A stretch of 64,000 nt of DNA from Emergomyces orientalis (Eukaryota > Ascomycota > Eurotiomycetes > Onygenales > Ajellomycetaceae), in assembly GCA_002110485.1 (NCBI GenBank), contig MOWL01000001.1, positions 1,178,001-1,242,000 on the forward strand, given 5' to 3'. The notes beneath the pieces are model-generated. The model had not been told where the DNA came from, made no database searches, and saw only the letters and a list, made by a program, of their open reading frames with translations. This document shows positions 1 to 10,277 of this stretch, one piece after another. The translations under genes and the position numbers were made by a program. The first letter of the stretch is position 1. Every line of letters begins with the position of its first letter.

Positions 1-236
1 TGCCGCAGCTTTGTGACCCAAATGCAAGCGCGTCTCCCTCACGGCGGAGCCATATTTCAACGCGACAACAGCTGTAACTTGATATATGCTGGTGTTCTTA
101 TTTGCGAATGATGTTTTGACTTCACTCACCCTTCAGCAATTGAGCAACAAGTCCGTTAAATTTGCTTATCGAATCCTTCTGGCACAACCCCTTACCTCAC
201 AGCCTACACACTAGGCGCCTATCGCTCCTCTGAACA

Positions 237-1773
237 ATGATTCCCCAACGACCTGATTCCAGCTATGCGTCAAATTACCAAACACGACAAAATTATAATG
301 GAGGTGCACCGTTAAGCCGGGTCGGGGATCGGTTGGTAAGTCCTAGAGATTCAGCTACGGGACCCAATGCTTTGAGTAGCAGGAAGGTTAAGCCAGAACC
401 CGCAACGGACGACGAACCACTCAGCTCTACAGACGAAGGTGAACAATTGAACTCCCATTCTGAACTATCACCTTCTCCTGAACCTAGACGGAAATCATAT
501 GTATGGTCACCAAAAGAAGAGATGGGTAAATCGGCTCAAAAAGATGGGGTCGACGACGTCGATGCTGAGGAAGATAAACGCGCGTCCAAGCGGAGGAAGA
601 AAACCACGGATACCCCGCGGAAGGGGAAAAGACGGTCGGGAAGGGTAAAGCCCTCTCCACCTCCTGTGTCGTCGGGGGAGACTCCACGTAAACCTATTTT
701 ACAAATGGAAAGCCATGATATTTTCCCTCGACCTAAGCCTCCTCCAAAGTCTAAAACACTTTATGGTAATGGCAATATACACGTAGCCCCGACAAAGAAA
801 CAATTAAAACAGTTCAGAGTTCCCGCTTCTACTGCGGATGATGGTGATTCCGCCATCCATTCATCCCAGGCATCCTCAAATGGGCCCAAGTTCAAAACAC
901 CTCTGTCCTTTCCACAGGAGCTCACCTCCAGCTCATCATTTTTTACTGGCACATCGCACTTCGATGATATTGATGATGATGATGATGATGATGACTCTTC
1001 GTTGTCCCCACTAAGCTCAGTATCTTCCTCCATAAGCCTTCATCTATCACGAACCGAAAAGGAACATCTTGACTCCGCCACACCGAAAGCAAGGTCTATA
1101 GTTTGCCCCATGTGTGATCAGGCTATTGATCCCAGGTTCATAGGCGGATTACGTTCCCCTAGGGGTCTGAGTTACAGGAAGAAAGCCCAGTTCTGCCGTG
1201 ATCACAGGATCAAAGCCGCAGAGCATGAATGGGCTGAAAAGGGGTATCCGACTATAGATTGGGAAAATCTTCACAAGCGCATGGAGAAACATTATGCTGA
1301 ATTGGATCAAATCTTAACGTGCAAAAAGCCGTCGTTTTACCGAAATGTGCTGGAGTCCTCGCGTATCGGGAAAAAGAAGGGAAACCTGCGCCTGACGGTT
1401 GATGGAGATGGGGTGGAGAAAATCTCGGCTGGTTACTATGGACCTTGGGGGGCAAAGAAGATGTAAACTCCCTGTTTTCCCTAGTCATTTTTTTTAATGG
1501 CGTGTCCAATTGGCTAACTGAGTACATTTACCTAGGATGGATGCCATCATCAACCATTTTGCGGGAAAATTCAAGCACCTAGCACCAACAGACGGTCTGA
1601 TAAAGGCTGCTGGAGTTTCTGGATTTGTGCAATCTGTCATGGTTCCGGAGTTAGCAGTGATGCTGGTTAAGGAAGATATGAATATTGAAGACGCAGATGC
1701 GCGTCAAATAGTGAGGGATAGTATGGAAATCGGAAATTTGATCAATGAGCAACCAGATGATATCATCAGATAA
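237..1773 (+). CDS. RTC4: RTC4-like domain protein (restriction of telomere capping 4 family)
   Basis: Two exons, 237-1462 and 1536-1773, joined across a 73-nt GT-AG intron with a GGCTAAC-type branch point; the joined frame encodes about 487 residues. The N-terminal 280 residues are low complexity: basic and proline/serine rich, with an aspartate run near residue 245 (DNA about 972-992). The C-terminal part starts with a Cys-Pro-Met-Cys motif (residues about 289-292) and continues into a conserved helical block (RKKAQFCRDHR, GYPTIDWENL, FYRNVLE), which I recognise as the RTC4-like domain of ascomycetes. Yeast Rtc4 is linked to telomere capping; its biochemical role is unknown and a nuclear location is inferred from the basic N terminus. 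The second exon is in frame and finishes the domain, so the stop at 1464 in the unspliced frame is not the true end. Family call fairly sure, function unsure. Confidence 0.85.
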
Positions 1774-2377
1774 CTTGTCAGAGAATGACGATTCCGCTAA
1801 GTATATGCAAGTTTCCCGATTAGGGACGAGAGTGTGGGTATTTGTGTCTTTGTTGTGGGGAGCCATTTTTCTACGGATTGTACGGTGTCACAGGCTGTTA
1901 GCATGGGGCCTCATTCATATTTCATGTATTTTCATTTTCATTCTCATTCCTTTTCCTTTTACCACCTCACATGTATTCCTTTTGTTCCGAGTTTTAATTC
2001 CGCAAGAGGGAAATGTGTAGAGCTAGATCTGACTCTCATACGTATATACCTTTGTTTCATCAGACTAACATTACATTCAATTGGGGAATCGAGAAATCTG
2101 AGTTGAGATTTATGATTTCCCTAACCATACATTAGTTTACTTCCGATAACTAATCGTACACACCCTCAGGTCCCAACCCTTTCGTAAAACCAAGGCTGAC
2201 GAGCTCAGCTGGTCGTTTATGCCATCGATGGCGGAGTCAAAAATGATTCAGAATCGCCTTCCAACGCCACAAAGAGCTCAATCATAATCGCCCCGCACCC
2301 GGGTCTCACCTCATGAACTCCAAACCCATATCTCATTCTCCATTCATTCCCCTAGCATCAAAATCCAAATTCCATGA
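1774..2377. other. Convergent 3' flanks, no gene seen
   Basis: About 600 nt between the ends of the RTC4-like gene and the TMEM14 gene. It is T-rich on the left, with open frames only of shadow quality. It probably holds both 3' UTRs. Confidence 0.6.
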
Positions 2378-2886
2378 CTAAACCCTAGCCGCCCTCTTCC
2401 CCTTATATGCCAATCCAAAAACAATCAAGCCATACGTAGCTAGTAGACTCAGGCCTATGGGAACAGGCTTCTTAGTCTTCAGCGCTCTGGGGATCGAACT
2501 TCCCGCCAACACAGTCGAGGCAATCAAGCTCAGTTCCTCACCGAAGGGTTGTTGGCCCTGAAGACGGAAATAACTGAGGGCGTAAATGGCGCCGACGGAG
2601 AGGCCGGCGGCAATGGAGGGGATGGAACCGGTGCGGGCGTAGCCGATGATTCCGCCGCAGGATGTCAGGACGGACAGGGCGGCGGCGGAGTAGGTAACGT
2701 TTTGGGGGGAAGGCTATTGGGGGGTGAGATTAAATTTGGCAAAGTATATAAAGGGATAAGGGGGGGAGGGGGAGGAGGGTAAGTATGGGGCAAGGTGGTG
2801 AGTTAGGCTGGAGGCATGGAGCGAGGTTGGAGGTATGTCAGGATGAAGCTATGCTATGCAGCTTGAATATCCTCGATACGTACCAT
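2378..2886 (-). CDS. TMEM14 / UPF0136 family small membrane protein
   Basis: Read on the minus strand: the coding part of exon 1 is only the ATG (2886-2884), followed directly by a 170-nt intron (2714-2883, GTACGT...AATAG), then exon 2 (2378-2713). The product is 112 residues. The motif GYARTGSIPSIAAGLSVGA and the later AGSSIPRALKTKKPVP are typical of the TMEM14/UPF0136 family of four-helix membrane proteins (mitochondrial inner-membrane members in animals; TMEM14C is linked to porphyrin transport). The length matches the family (about 105-115 residues). The start was chosen because the exon 2 frame has a TAG just upstream of its acceptor, so a splice is needed, and the only upstream ATG in suitable phase is followed by a perfect GTACGT donor. 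The transport substrate in fungi is not established. Confidence 0.82.
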
Positions 2887-3300
2887 TGTTAGTATTGTAT
2901 ATGCTTTTACTACGCTTAACTCTCGAGCCCTGAAGTAATGAGCTTCTTCAGACAAACTATACGTTGGAGATAAGGTTAGTATACTTGTAGTGGAAGTCGC
3001 CTGTAAACGTCGAACCAAAACAAGAAACGGGTGACGGAAGCTTATTTTACGCCTCGGATGCGGAGAAAGAGCTCGGATCACGTGCGAGGAGTACAGGTCA
3101 TGTGATATACGACTATCTGTTCTTGTTCTGAAAAAGATAGCTTCAAGATAACATTGTTGATGCGCAGTTTATTAGAAATAGAAAGCATTGCCCCCTTACA
3201 CAACCCAGCAGAAAAGCTACGTTGGACATAGAAGCATACCATTACTTATCCTGCCAGCACTCTCGCTCTGAAACTGTCCATTGCCGCAGCTACCATCACA
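2887..3300. promoter_or_regulatory. Divergent intergenic region TMEM14 / OST2 with CACGTG
   Basis: A 414-nt head-to-head spacer. A CACGTG palindrome (context ATCACGTGC) lies at 3079-3084, about 193 nt from the TMEM14 ATG and 217 nt from the OST2 ATG. A weaker TCATGTGA lies about 20 nt further on. Likely a shared promoter recognised by a bHLH factor (inference). Confidence 0.55.
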
Positions 3301-4087
3301 ATGGCTCCCAAACGGCGTGTTGCTTCAGCCTCCCCAGCTGCACAAGCTCAACCTGCCTTCGCTTCCTCTTCTACTCCTACACCAGCGAAAACGTCTCTCA
3401 ACCCAATGCCGACAACTAGTTATTCCGCAATCCCGCCTTTTTCACCCAACTCTCGATCTCAGGAAATCGTTGTTGGTGTCTGGCAGCGGTATCTAGCACA
3501 GACGCCCAAAAGAACCCTTCAGTTAGATGCATTCATGGCATTTTTAATTATTGTAGGAGGCGTACAATTTGTATATTGTATGCTGGCGGGGAACTATGTA
3601 AGTTATTATTTTTCCTTTTCTCCTTGCCTTGTTCTATTTTTCTCCGCGTGGGGATTTTGAAACATCCATGTTGCTAACAGTGTTGAACCCGTATCAAAAT
3701 CTAGCCATTTAATGCATTTCTCAGTGGCTTCTCTGCTGCTGTCGGGCAATTCGTTCTCACTGCTAGTTTGAGAATGCAAACGAGCCATCAAGGCGGGAAA
3801 GATGGGAAAGCTACCTCTACACCGAAAATCGTCACGAAACCAACGAATGGAGATCTACCGTCGGATGGATTGTCGAGTGAAAGGTTCGTGTGTCCTATGT
3901 AATTATGATTTACCAGGCCATTTGCCTGTTGCCATTCATTTCCTTCCATATGATGAACGCAAGCTCTGCAGAGAGTTTAAAAAGTGATGCAGAACTCAGA
4001 CTGACCTGTGTTTTTGATAGGGCATTCGCGGATTATGTATTTGGCAGTTTGATACTGCACTTCTTCTGCATCAATTTTATTAACTGA
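3301..4087 (+). CDS. OST2: Oligosaccharyltransferase subunit OST2 / DAD1
   Basis: Three exons (3301-3597, 3705-3883, 4021-4087) in consistent phase give 180 residues. The protein is the DAD1/Ost2 subunit of the ER oligosaccharyltransferase, which transfers the glycan to nascent proteins. Supporting features are VWQRYLAQTPKRTLQLDAFMAF before the first membrane segment, a second segment NAFLSGFSAAVGQFVLTASLR, and the diagnostic C terminus ERAFADYVFGSLILHFFCINFIN. Three membrane helices are visible. Two parts are longer than in animal DAD1 (113 residues): a roughly 50-residue Ser/Pro-rich N terminus and an insertion of roughly 25 hydrophilic residues between helices 2 and 3 (TSHQGGKDGKATSTPK...). 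The insertion is coded in exon 2 with no stop, so it is probably real and not a retained intron. The call is firm. Confidence 0.93.
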
Positions 4088-4576
4088 GCTAGCTGGTTCT
4101 TCCTTTTCTTCTCTTTTGCATTTATTCTATTGTTGTCTACGTTTTTAAAACAAACAGGTCGTGGTTATGTACGATATATATTACCACAGCTGCTTAAGGT
4201 TTCCAGATCAACTAGATAGACTCATGGGTTGTTCCTGTATTTTAGGGGAGTTACATTGACAGCATAGGCACCAAAAATGTCTTCAGGGTCGGCAAAATGA
4301 TAACCGTGAATTTTTTAATATCATTTGCAAGGCAGAACAACATGGAGAGGTAATCCCTTACCATCTTATGGCCGTCGAGTATTTAGCTTGGTTTGGTTGT
4401 TCAGAAACCCACGGTACGTGCAAGGTGATAGATAATTGACCTAATGGTGATTAATTTAGCATTCCTTACATTGCGTCTCGTATATAAACAGATAATGTAC
4501 AGTTCTAAATTCACCATATTTGAATATATCCAACCAACCCATTCAGTCCCCACTCTAGGAGTAAGAAAAACCAGCA
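4088..4576. other. Convergent spacer OST2 / PRP16
   Basis: About 490 nt of 3' flanking sequence between two convergent genes. No coding pattern or RNA gene is seen. Confidence 0.55.
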
Positions 4577-7500
4577 TCAAAATCCCCTCGCCCCCCTCTT
4601 CATAACGGGTTTCTTAACCACAGTTCCTCCCCCACCAGCAGCGGGAGCAGTGGCATTCGATCCAGGCCTCCTCACCGCCGTCGCCCCAGAGGCAGGCCGT
4701 CTCACCACAGTCCTCATTCCCACGCTCGCAGACCCACCTTCTGCCTCCCGTTTCCGCCGCAATGCTTCCTCTTCGGCCTTTTTCCGCTCCTGTTCAGCTG
4801 CGCGTTCGCGATCAGCAGCCATCTGTGTCTCGATTTCCATCCGTCTGTTGAATTCGTGCTCGGTCACGCGACGCTCACGAGCTGAGTAGCCTTTTTCTTT
4901 TATCGAATAGAAGACTCCACCTAGGTCGGCGAGCCACTGGAGTTTTTGGGGTTCATGTTAGCTATATAATGTAATGGGGTATGGGATGTGGTTGGCGGTG
5001 ATAGAGAAGGCGGGAAGCGGGTATATTGTGCTAAAAGAAAGAAGTAGAGGGCTCAACAATGGTTAATTTAAAACTTACCCGAGGGTCCACGGACGTAACG
5101 GTGGACATATACTCCTTGCTCGTTAAAATCAATTCGTGATATACCACATAGTCGGGAAGGTAACCAAGGCCGTACAACGCACTCGTTGGGTGAAGTTGTA
5201 TCGTGACGCTGGTGCGGAGATTGATATACTCGCCAATCCCCTTGACCCTCGCAGCCTGGTGGTAGTACCCCGAGCATATACACTTTCGTATGACGTCCCA
5301 GTCAGTCCCGCAGCTGGTTAGGGTCATTTTCTGCATCGTCATGATATCGTACAGCTGTTCGCGTATCTCCTTGGCGCGGCGCAGCGCTTTGGAATGCAGG
5401 AAATGTCTTACACACCACGCATCCGAGTAGCCATTCGATTTCCACTGTGTATATACATGGAGCAAAGTAAGATGGTCAGATTCTGGCACAAAAAATTTCT
5501 CTCGGGCAGCATCCGATTCCTCCTGGCGTTCTTTGGGCCTGTAGAATACACCCGGTACGGAGAGCATCGAAACGATGGTTAGCATCTCTTCGCTGCAGTC
5601 ATATTCTTCGGACGCGGTGATGAGAAGTTTCGCGAGGGACGGGTCCATTGGGAAAGCACTCATGCGGCGACCCATTGGTGTCAAGTCTCCAAGATTATCA
5701 ATGGCGCCCAAAGCCCAGAGATCAAAGAGTGATGTAGTGATGGTGTCCTGTGGCGGTGGATCCATAAAGTCGAAATCGAGCAGATCCTTGACCCCTAAGG
5801 ATTTCAACAGTAGCACGGTGTTGGATAAGTTCGTTCGTTGGATTTCAGGGATAGTTTGGATGTAGAGTTCATTTTTGAATGCAAGCTCTGTGTATAAGTG
5901 ATAAGATTTGCCAGGTCCGGTTCGTCCAGCACGACCAGCACGCTGTGACGCGTTTGCTTGCGAGATAGGTGTGATTTGGAGAGTGTCCATTCCCATTCGC
6001 GGATTATAAACCTTCAATTTCGAAAAACCAGCATCGACCACATACATGATTCCATCAACGGTTAAACTAGTTTCCGCAATATTGGTGGCAACAATCACTT
6101 TCCTGACTCCGGGCGGGGCTTTGTCGAATATCTTTGCTTGTAAATCAGCAGGCATCTGACTGTATATTGGCAGAATGCTAATCTTCGGAGGATCATTCAG
6201 AAGGGCTAATCTCTCCGCTATCAATTCACAAGTCACCTCGATATCTTCTTGCCCGGTCATGAAAACGAGAATATCCCCAGGTCCTTGTGAAACATGGATA
6301 GCCAAAACCTGCTTCACCGCACTATCGACATAATCTTCACAAGGTGATCGCGAGTACTGAATATCCACAGGAAACGTCCGTCCAGGAATGAAGAATTCTG
6401 GAGCTCCGCCATAGAATTTCGAGAAGCGTTCTGCGTTCATCGTGGCTGAGGTAACAATGAGCTTCAGGTCCCGCCTGCGCGCAAGCACTTTCTTGATGAG
6501 GCCCATCAAAACATCCGTATTCAAGGCCCGCTCGTGGGCTTCGTCCATGATAATACATGAGTATTTGTCAAGGTCTGGTTGCACCAGAGATTCTCTTAAT
6601 AGCACACCATCGGTCATATCTAGTGGTTATACAGTTGTTAGCTTGTATTCTCTCAAGTACAAACTTCCAAACGATCCATAACGTACATTTGATAGCTGTT
6701 TCATCGCTGGTGCAATCCTCGAAACGAATAGCATACCCTACCAGACCTCCCAGCTTAACCTCCATCTCCTCACTGACCCGCTTCGCAACACTCATCGCAG
6801 CAACACGCCGTGGCTGTGTACAGCCAATCATCCCAAGTTTCGCATAACCATCCTCGTAAAGAAACTGCGTTAACTGGGTAGTTTTCCCCGAACCTGTCTG
6901 CCCAACAACGATAACAACCTGGTTATCCCTAATAACCCTCAAAAGCTCCTCCCTGACCGCAAATGCAGGCAGATACTCCCTCTGCTCCCTAAGCGTTTTG
7001 CTTTTGCTAAACGCACTGGCCCCCTCATTTTTCTTCAAATGCTCTGCAAATTTACTCCCACCCTTGTGCTGTCCCTCCTCTTCCCCAGGAATCGCCGCAG
7101 CGCTATCACCTTCATCCTCCTTAATGCCCATGAGATTCCCCAATGCCGTCCCCGCCATATTCGTAGCATCCTGCGCCTGCTTCTGCCGTTCCTTCTGCAC
7201 TCTCTTCTCGCGCACAACCTTACTCCCTTTCCGACTGAACACCGCCATATCACTCTGCGGATCCCGCACAGCTGGGACAGGCTCCAGCTGCTTTGTAAAT
7301 ACCGTTCGGCCGTCCAGAAACGGCGGCCGCAAATCATGCACGAGCAAATGTACACGGGTGGCTTCTTCGTCGTCGTCAAAGTCGCCATCGTAATCCCTCC
7401 TCTGCGCCACGCCAGAGGTCAACATGCGATTCGTTTCCCAGGCATCGACATCTTTCTGCTTCTGCACCGCGCGCGCGCTAACGCGCTTGCTATTCTTCTT

Positions 7501-7875
7501 CTCGGACAGCGCTGCTTCGCGCTGTTGATCTGCCCATGTGGTGTCTGCGCCGCCGAATGGGTTATGCGTCTCGTCACCGAAGGTATGTCCTAATTCATCG
7601 CCGGTGTACCAGTCCCGATCTAGCGCGAGGGTGTCTTCGATGTCGACAAGAGGTTCTGGGCCTTGGAATGCCTCTTGGTGCGGGGTTGAGGCCCCGTTGC
7701 GTATACCGCGGGGCGTGGAAGCACGACTGGTGCCGGCATGCTTGTCATCTCTGCTACCTTGAAGTCGACTTCGGGGGGCGTAGATGTGTTTTGATGAGTG
7801 GTTGAGCTGGGACGGAGTTGGAGCGAAGCGGTCTGTGTTTAGCTTCCGGCGCTTTGGGCTATCTTCTCGGGCCAT
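4577..7875 (-). CDS. PRP16: Pre-mRNA-splicing DEAH-box helicase PRP16 (DHX38)
   Basis: Three exons on the minus strand: 7875-6687, 6619-5079 and 4936-4577; introns of 67 and 142 nt; about 1029 residues. The enzyme remodels the spliceosome after the first catalytic step. The first 300 residues are a charged, low-complexity arm. Motif I GQTGSGKTTQ is near residue 325, DEAH near 421, SAT near 455, then QRAGRAGRTGPG. These are followed by the winged-helix/ratchet and OB regions (CSGYYHQAARVKGIGEY, HPTSALYGLGY, VVYHELILTSKEYM). The sequence after motif III (GRTFPVDIQYSRSPCEDYV) and LADLGGVFYSIKEKG near the end are typical of Prp16 and not Prp2/Prp22/Prp43. The last exon adds an Arg/Ala-rich tail with coiled-coil character. 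Splice phases agree exactly (1189 and 1541 nt), so the gene appears intact. Nuclear. Confidence 0.95.
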
Positions 7876-9061
7876 TGTTTATTTCCGATACTCAATTACA
7901 GGTCGGGTAAAAGGACATTCATGCCCTTATGGCGAGCTTTGTAGGTGTAGTTAAGCTCTTTCAAGCATATTGACAGAGATATTTAGGTTGGTTTGGGGAG
8001 TTTGACATGTTTGACATGTTTGACACGTTTGCTTTTTTGTTACAGTCTTTTTCGTTGCGCCATTTGTTAGCCGCGTCAAGCTGGCAGGAAACCCTATATC
8101 TGGGCGCCTGGGTTCAGATATACACTAAAAAACCCCAGAAATATAACAATTCAATAGAAGAGAATAAGCCAGACAACTTTTTATGGGAATGTGAATGTTG
8201 AAATAGGCAAATGATTATCCCCACATGTGCAAAAGAAAGCAGATCAAAGGCGTAGGAATATAGCATCAGCAATATACAGTACAGCACAAGTTGTGTCCTC
8301 ACCTGAGAAAATACAACATTGTGGCACCCATCCACAATTCATAGGTAAAGCGGCAAGGGCAATAAGTGAAATGTAAAAAGGCAGCATCCAAAGTAAATTA
8401 AAATAGGTAAATTAAAATAAAATGTAATCAATAGCAGCAATGAATGGTAAAGCTACCCTAGTATATCATTCTTTCCCAGGCCCCAAAGCGCCCCAAATCA
8501 ACCCTAATAGTATCAAAAGTACTGCGACCTTTGCAGTCGAATCCCTTCCCATAGTTCGCCTGTCGAAGGTACATTCTTCCTCATCCTCATCCTTTTTTTC
8601 TTTCCTTTTTCTTATTTTCTTTCTCGTTCTGTTGCCATTCCACCCAAAGATGATCATTTCATCTGAGAGCATTCTGTATCATAAATTTCTTTCTGTAGAA
8701 ATGTGGCCCGACCTCCCAAAAGACAGCCTTGAAATTATACATGTTATCCGACAAAATAGGGAGGTTGTAGCAGAAATAAACAAAAACAACAAGCAAATCA
8801 TAAAAGGAAGACAGAACGCAAGGAAAATTATGGCCGCTCAGTCTTATCGCCGGATCACCACTACACCCTTACGCATCTCTTCGATTCCTATTCCTGCATT
8901 CCGCCTGTTTCGCATTCGCTTACTCTTCCTCTTCATGGTCCCCGCTCTCAATAACACTTCCTCAGGTCTTGCTCGGGGGATAGGAAGCCGCAGACAGCTA
9001 CAATTCTGCATTGTAGACGCTTGCAAACGTATTCCAGACCCGGGAAGCGTCTTCAAGAGAG
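7876..9061. other. PRP16 upstream / HAP3 downstream region, no gene seen
   Basis: About 1.2 kb upstream of PRP16 and downstream of HAP3. It contains the short TTTGACATG-type tandem repeat (separate entry) and a T-rich tract near 8583-8640. A plus-strand open frame across 8440-9369 is antisense to the real HAP3 last exon and is not taken as a gene. Confidence 0.5.
8001..8030. repeat. Threefold 10-bp tandem repeat (TTTGACATG-like)
   Basis: Three adjacent copies of a 10-bp unit TTTGACATGT, the last one degenerate, starting 126 nt upstream of the PRP16 start codon. Each copy carries TGACA. Confidence 0.75.
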
Positions 9062-10277
9062 CTAGTAAGTCTCTCCACCGGCACCATTGTGCGAAGGGCC
9101 CACCATGGTGGAATATCCGTATGTCGCGCCGGTCTGTTCGTTGGGGTCGAGATTCGGGCTCAATATGTTGTTGGAATTCTCGGGCGGGACCGCGAAACCT
9201 GGTCCCGTTGCGTTGCCAGTCCCGCCTGGGGCACCACTCCCGGTGCCCCCGACTGGTCCGCCGGAGCCGTACCCGCTGCTCGGTGGCCGGTTCTGGTTCT
9301 CCCCCCTTGAGGATTGGGTCTCAAACCAATCAATTCAATTGTTCAGATATTGTGTCCTCCCCAAGTTGAGGCAACAAAAAGAAATTACATGGGAAATTGG
9401 GAGGAACATATATAATAAGGTATCAACCAGTACTCACTTCGCGATATTTTGAAAGATAGATCTTCAATGCTTCGGAGTAATTTTCGAATCCGAGGGAGGT
9501 CATAGCGAAGAGGATATCTTCCCCATTGACCGTCTTCCTTTTCTCTTGCTGACATTTCTCCGAAGCTGGTAAGTTTAGACGAGGTATATTAGTTTTCCCA
9601 AGTCACGATATTTCCATCGTCAAAAAAGAATAGGCAGGGTACACACCTTCGCTGGTGATGAACGAGATGAATTCGCTCACGCATTCTTGCATGCATTCTT
9701 TCGCCTCCTTCGCGATCTTGGCATTGTCCGGGAGAGCGGTTTTCATTATTCGAGCAACTGGAGCAAAATTGTGGGTGTTAGCATCATATAATGGACCACG
9801 AGAAAGCGCTGCTATCTGAATCACTTGTAACTGATAAGGTGATGGTTGGGAGCAATCAGACATGGCATAGTGCTAGACAAAAGTCCCAGACAAAGAGCGT
9901 GTGGTGCATAGCTAGTTGGGAATATGCGATTGGAATGCAAGGCCAGGGATATGCTTAAAATTGAAAAACGCTTCCGCTTGGATGTTTACAAGCGGGGGAA
10001 GGATGGTAAACAGCCAGTGGCCACCCGGCAAGGGTAAGGAAAGCAAATAATACCACTGAAGGGGTATGCGCAAATCAAAATCAAAAACTGCAACATGCAA
10101 GAACGCGCTCAACGTACCATTTGCAATTGGAAGCCATCGATCCTGCTCCTTCACCTCGAATTCTCCCTGGCCTTGCGCTTGTGTATCTTGGTGTTCTCGT
10201 TCCATATGCTCCGCGTCGTCGCCTGACTGAGTTCCAGGTTCCACCTCTGGTTCCTTTGGAGGAGAGGCCGACGACAT
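9062..10277 (-). CDS. hapC: CCAAT-binding factor subunit HAP3 / HapC (NF-YB)
   Basis: Four exons on the minus strand: 10277-10118, 9757-9647, 9565-9438, 9319-9062; introns 360, 81 and 118 nt; 218 residues. The NF-YB histone-fold core is complete: DRWLPIANVARIMKTALP, CMQECVSEFISFITSEASEK and TVNGEDILFAMTSLGFENY, ending SEALKIYLSKYRE (residues about 47-133). The product pairs with HapE and binds CCAAT boxes with HapB; in Eurotiomycetes the complex also recruits HapX for iron control. The C-terminal 85 residues are rich in Gly/Pro/Asn and poorly conserved. Start taken at 10277 (MSSASPPKEPE); an in-frame ATG at 10325 would add 16 residues. All junctions keep phase. The first intron is unusually long. 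Confidence 0.94.

Noticed and set aside
2549..2782. Gly-rich plus-strand open frame
   Set aside because: Antisense of the TMEM14 coding exon; it starts at a non-ATG codon.
8440..9369. 309-codon plus-strand open frame
   Set aside because: Overlaps the last exon of HAP3 on the other strand; it lacks an ATG-based conserved domain and is explained as a shadow.
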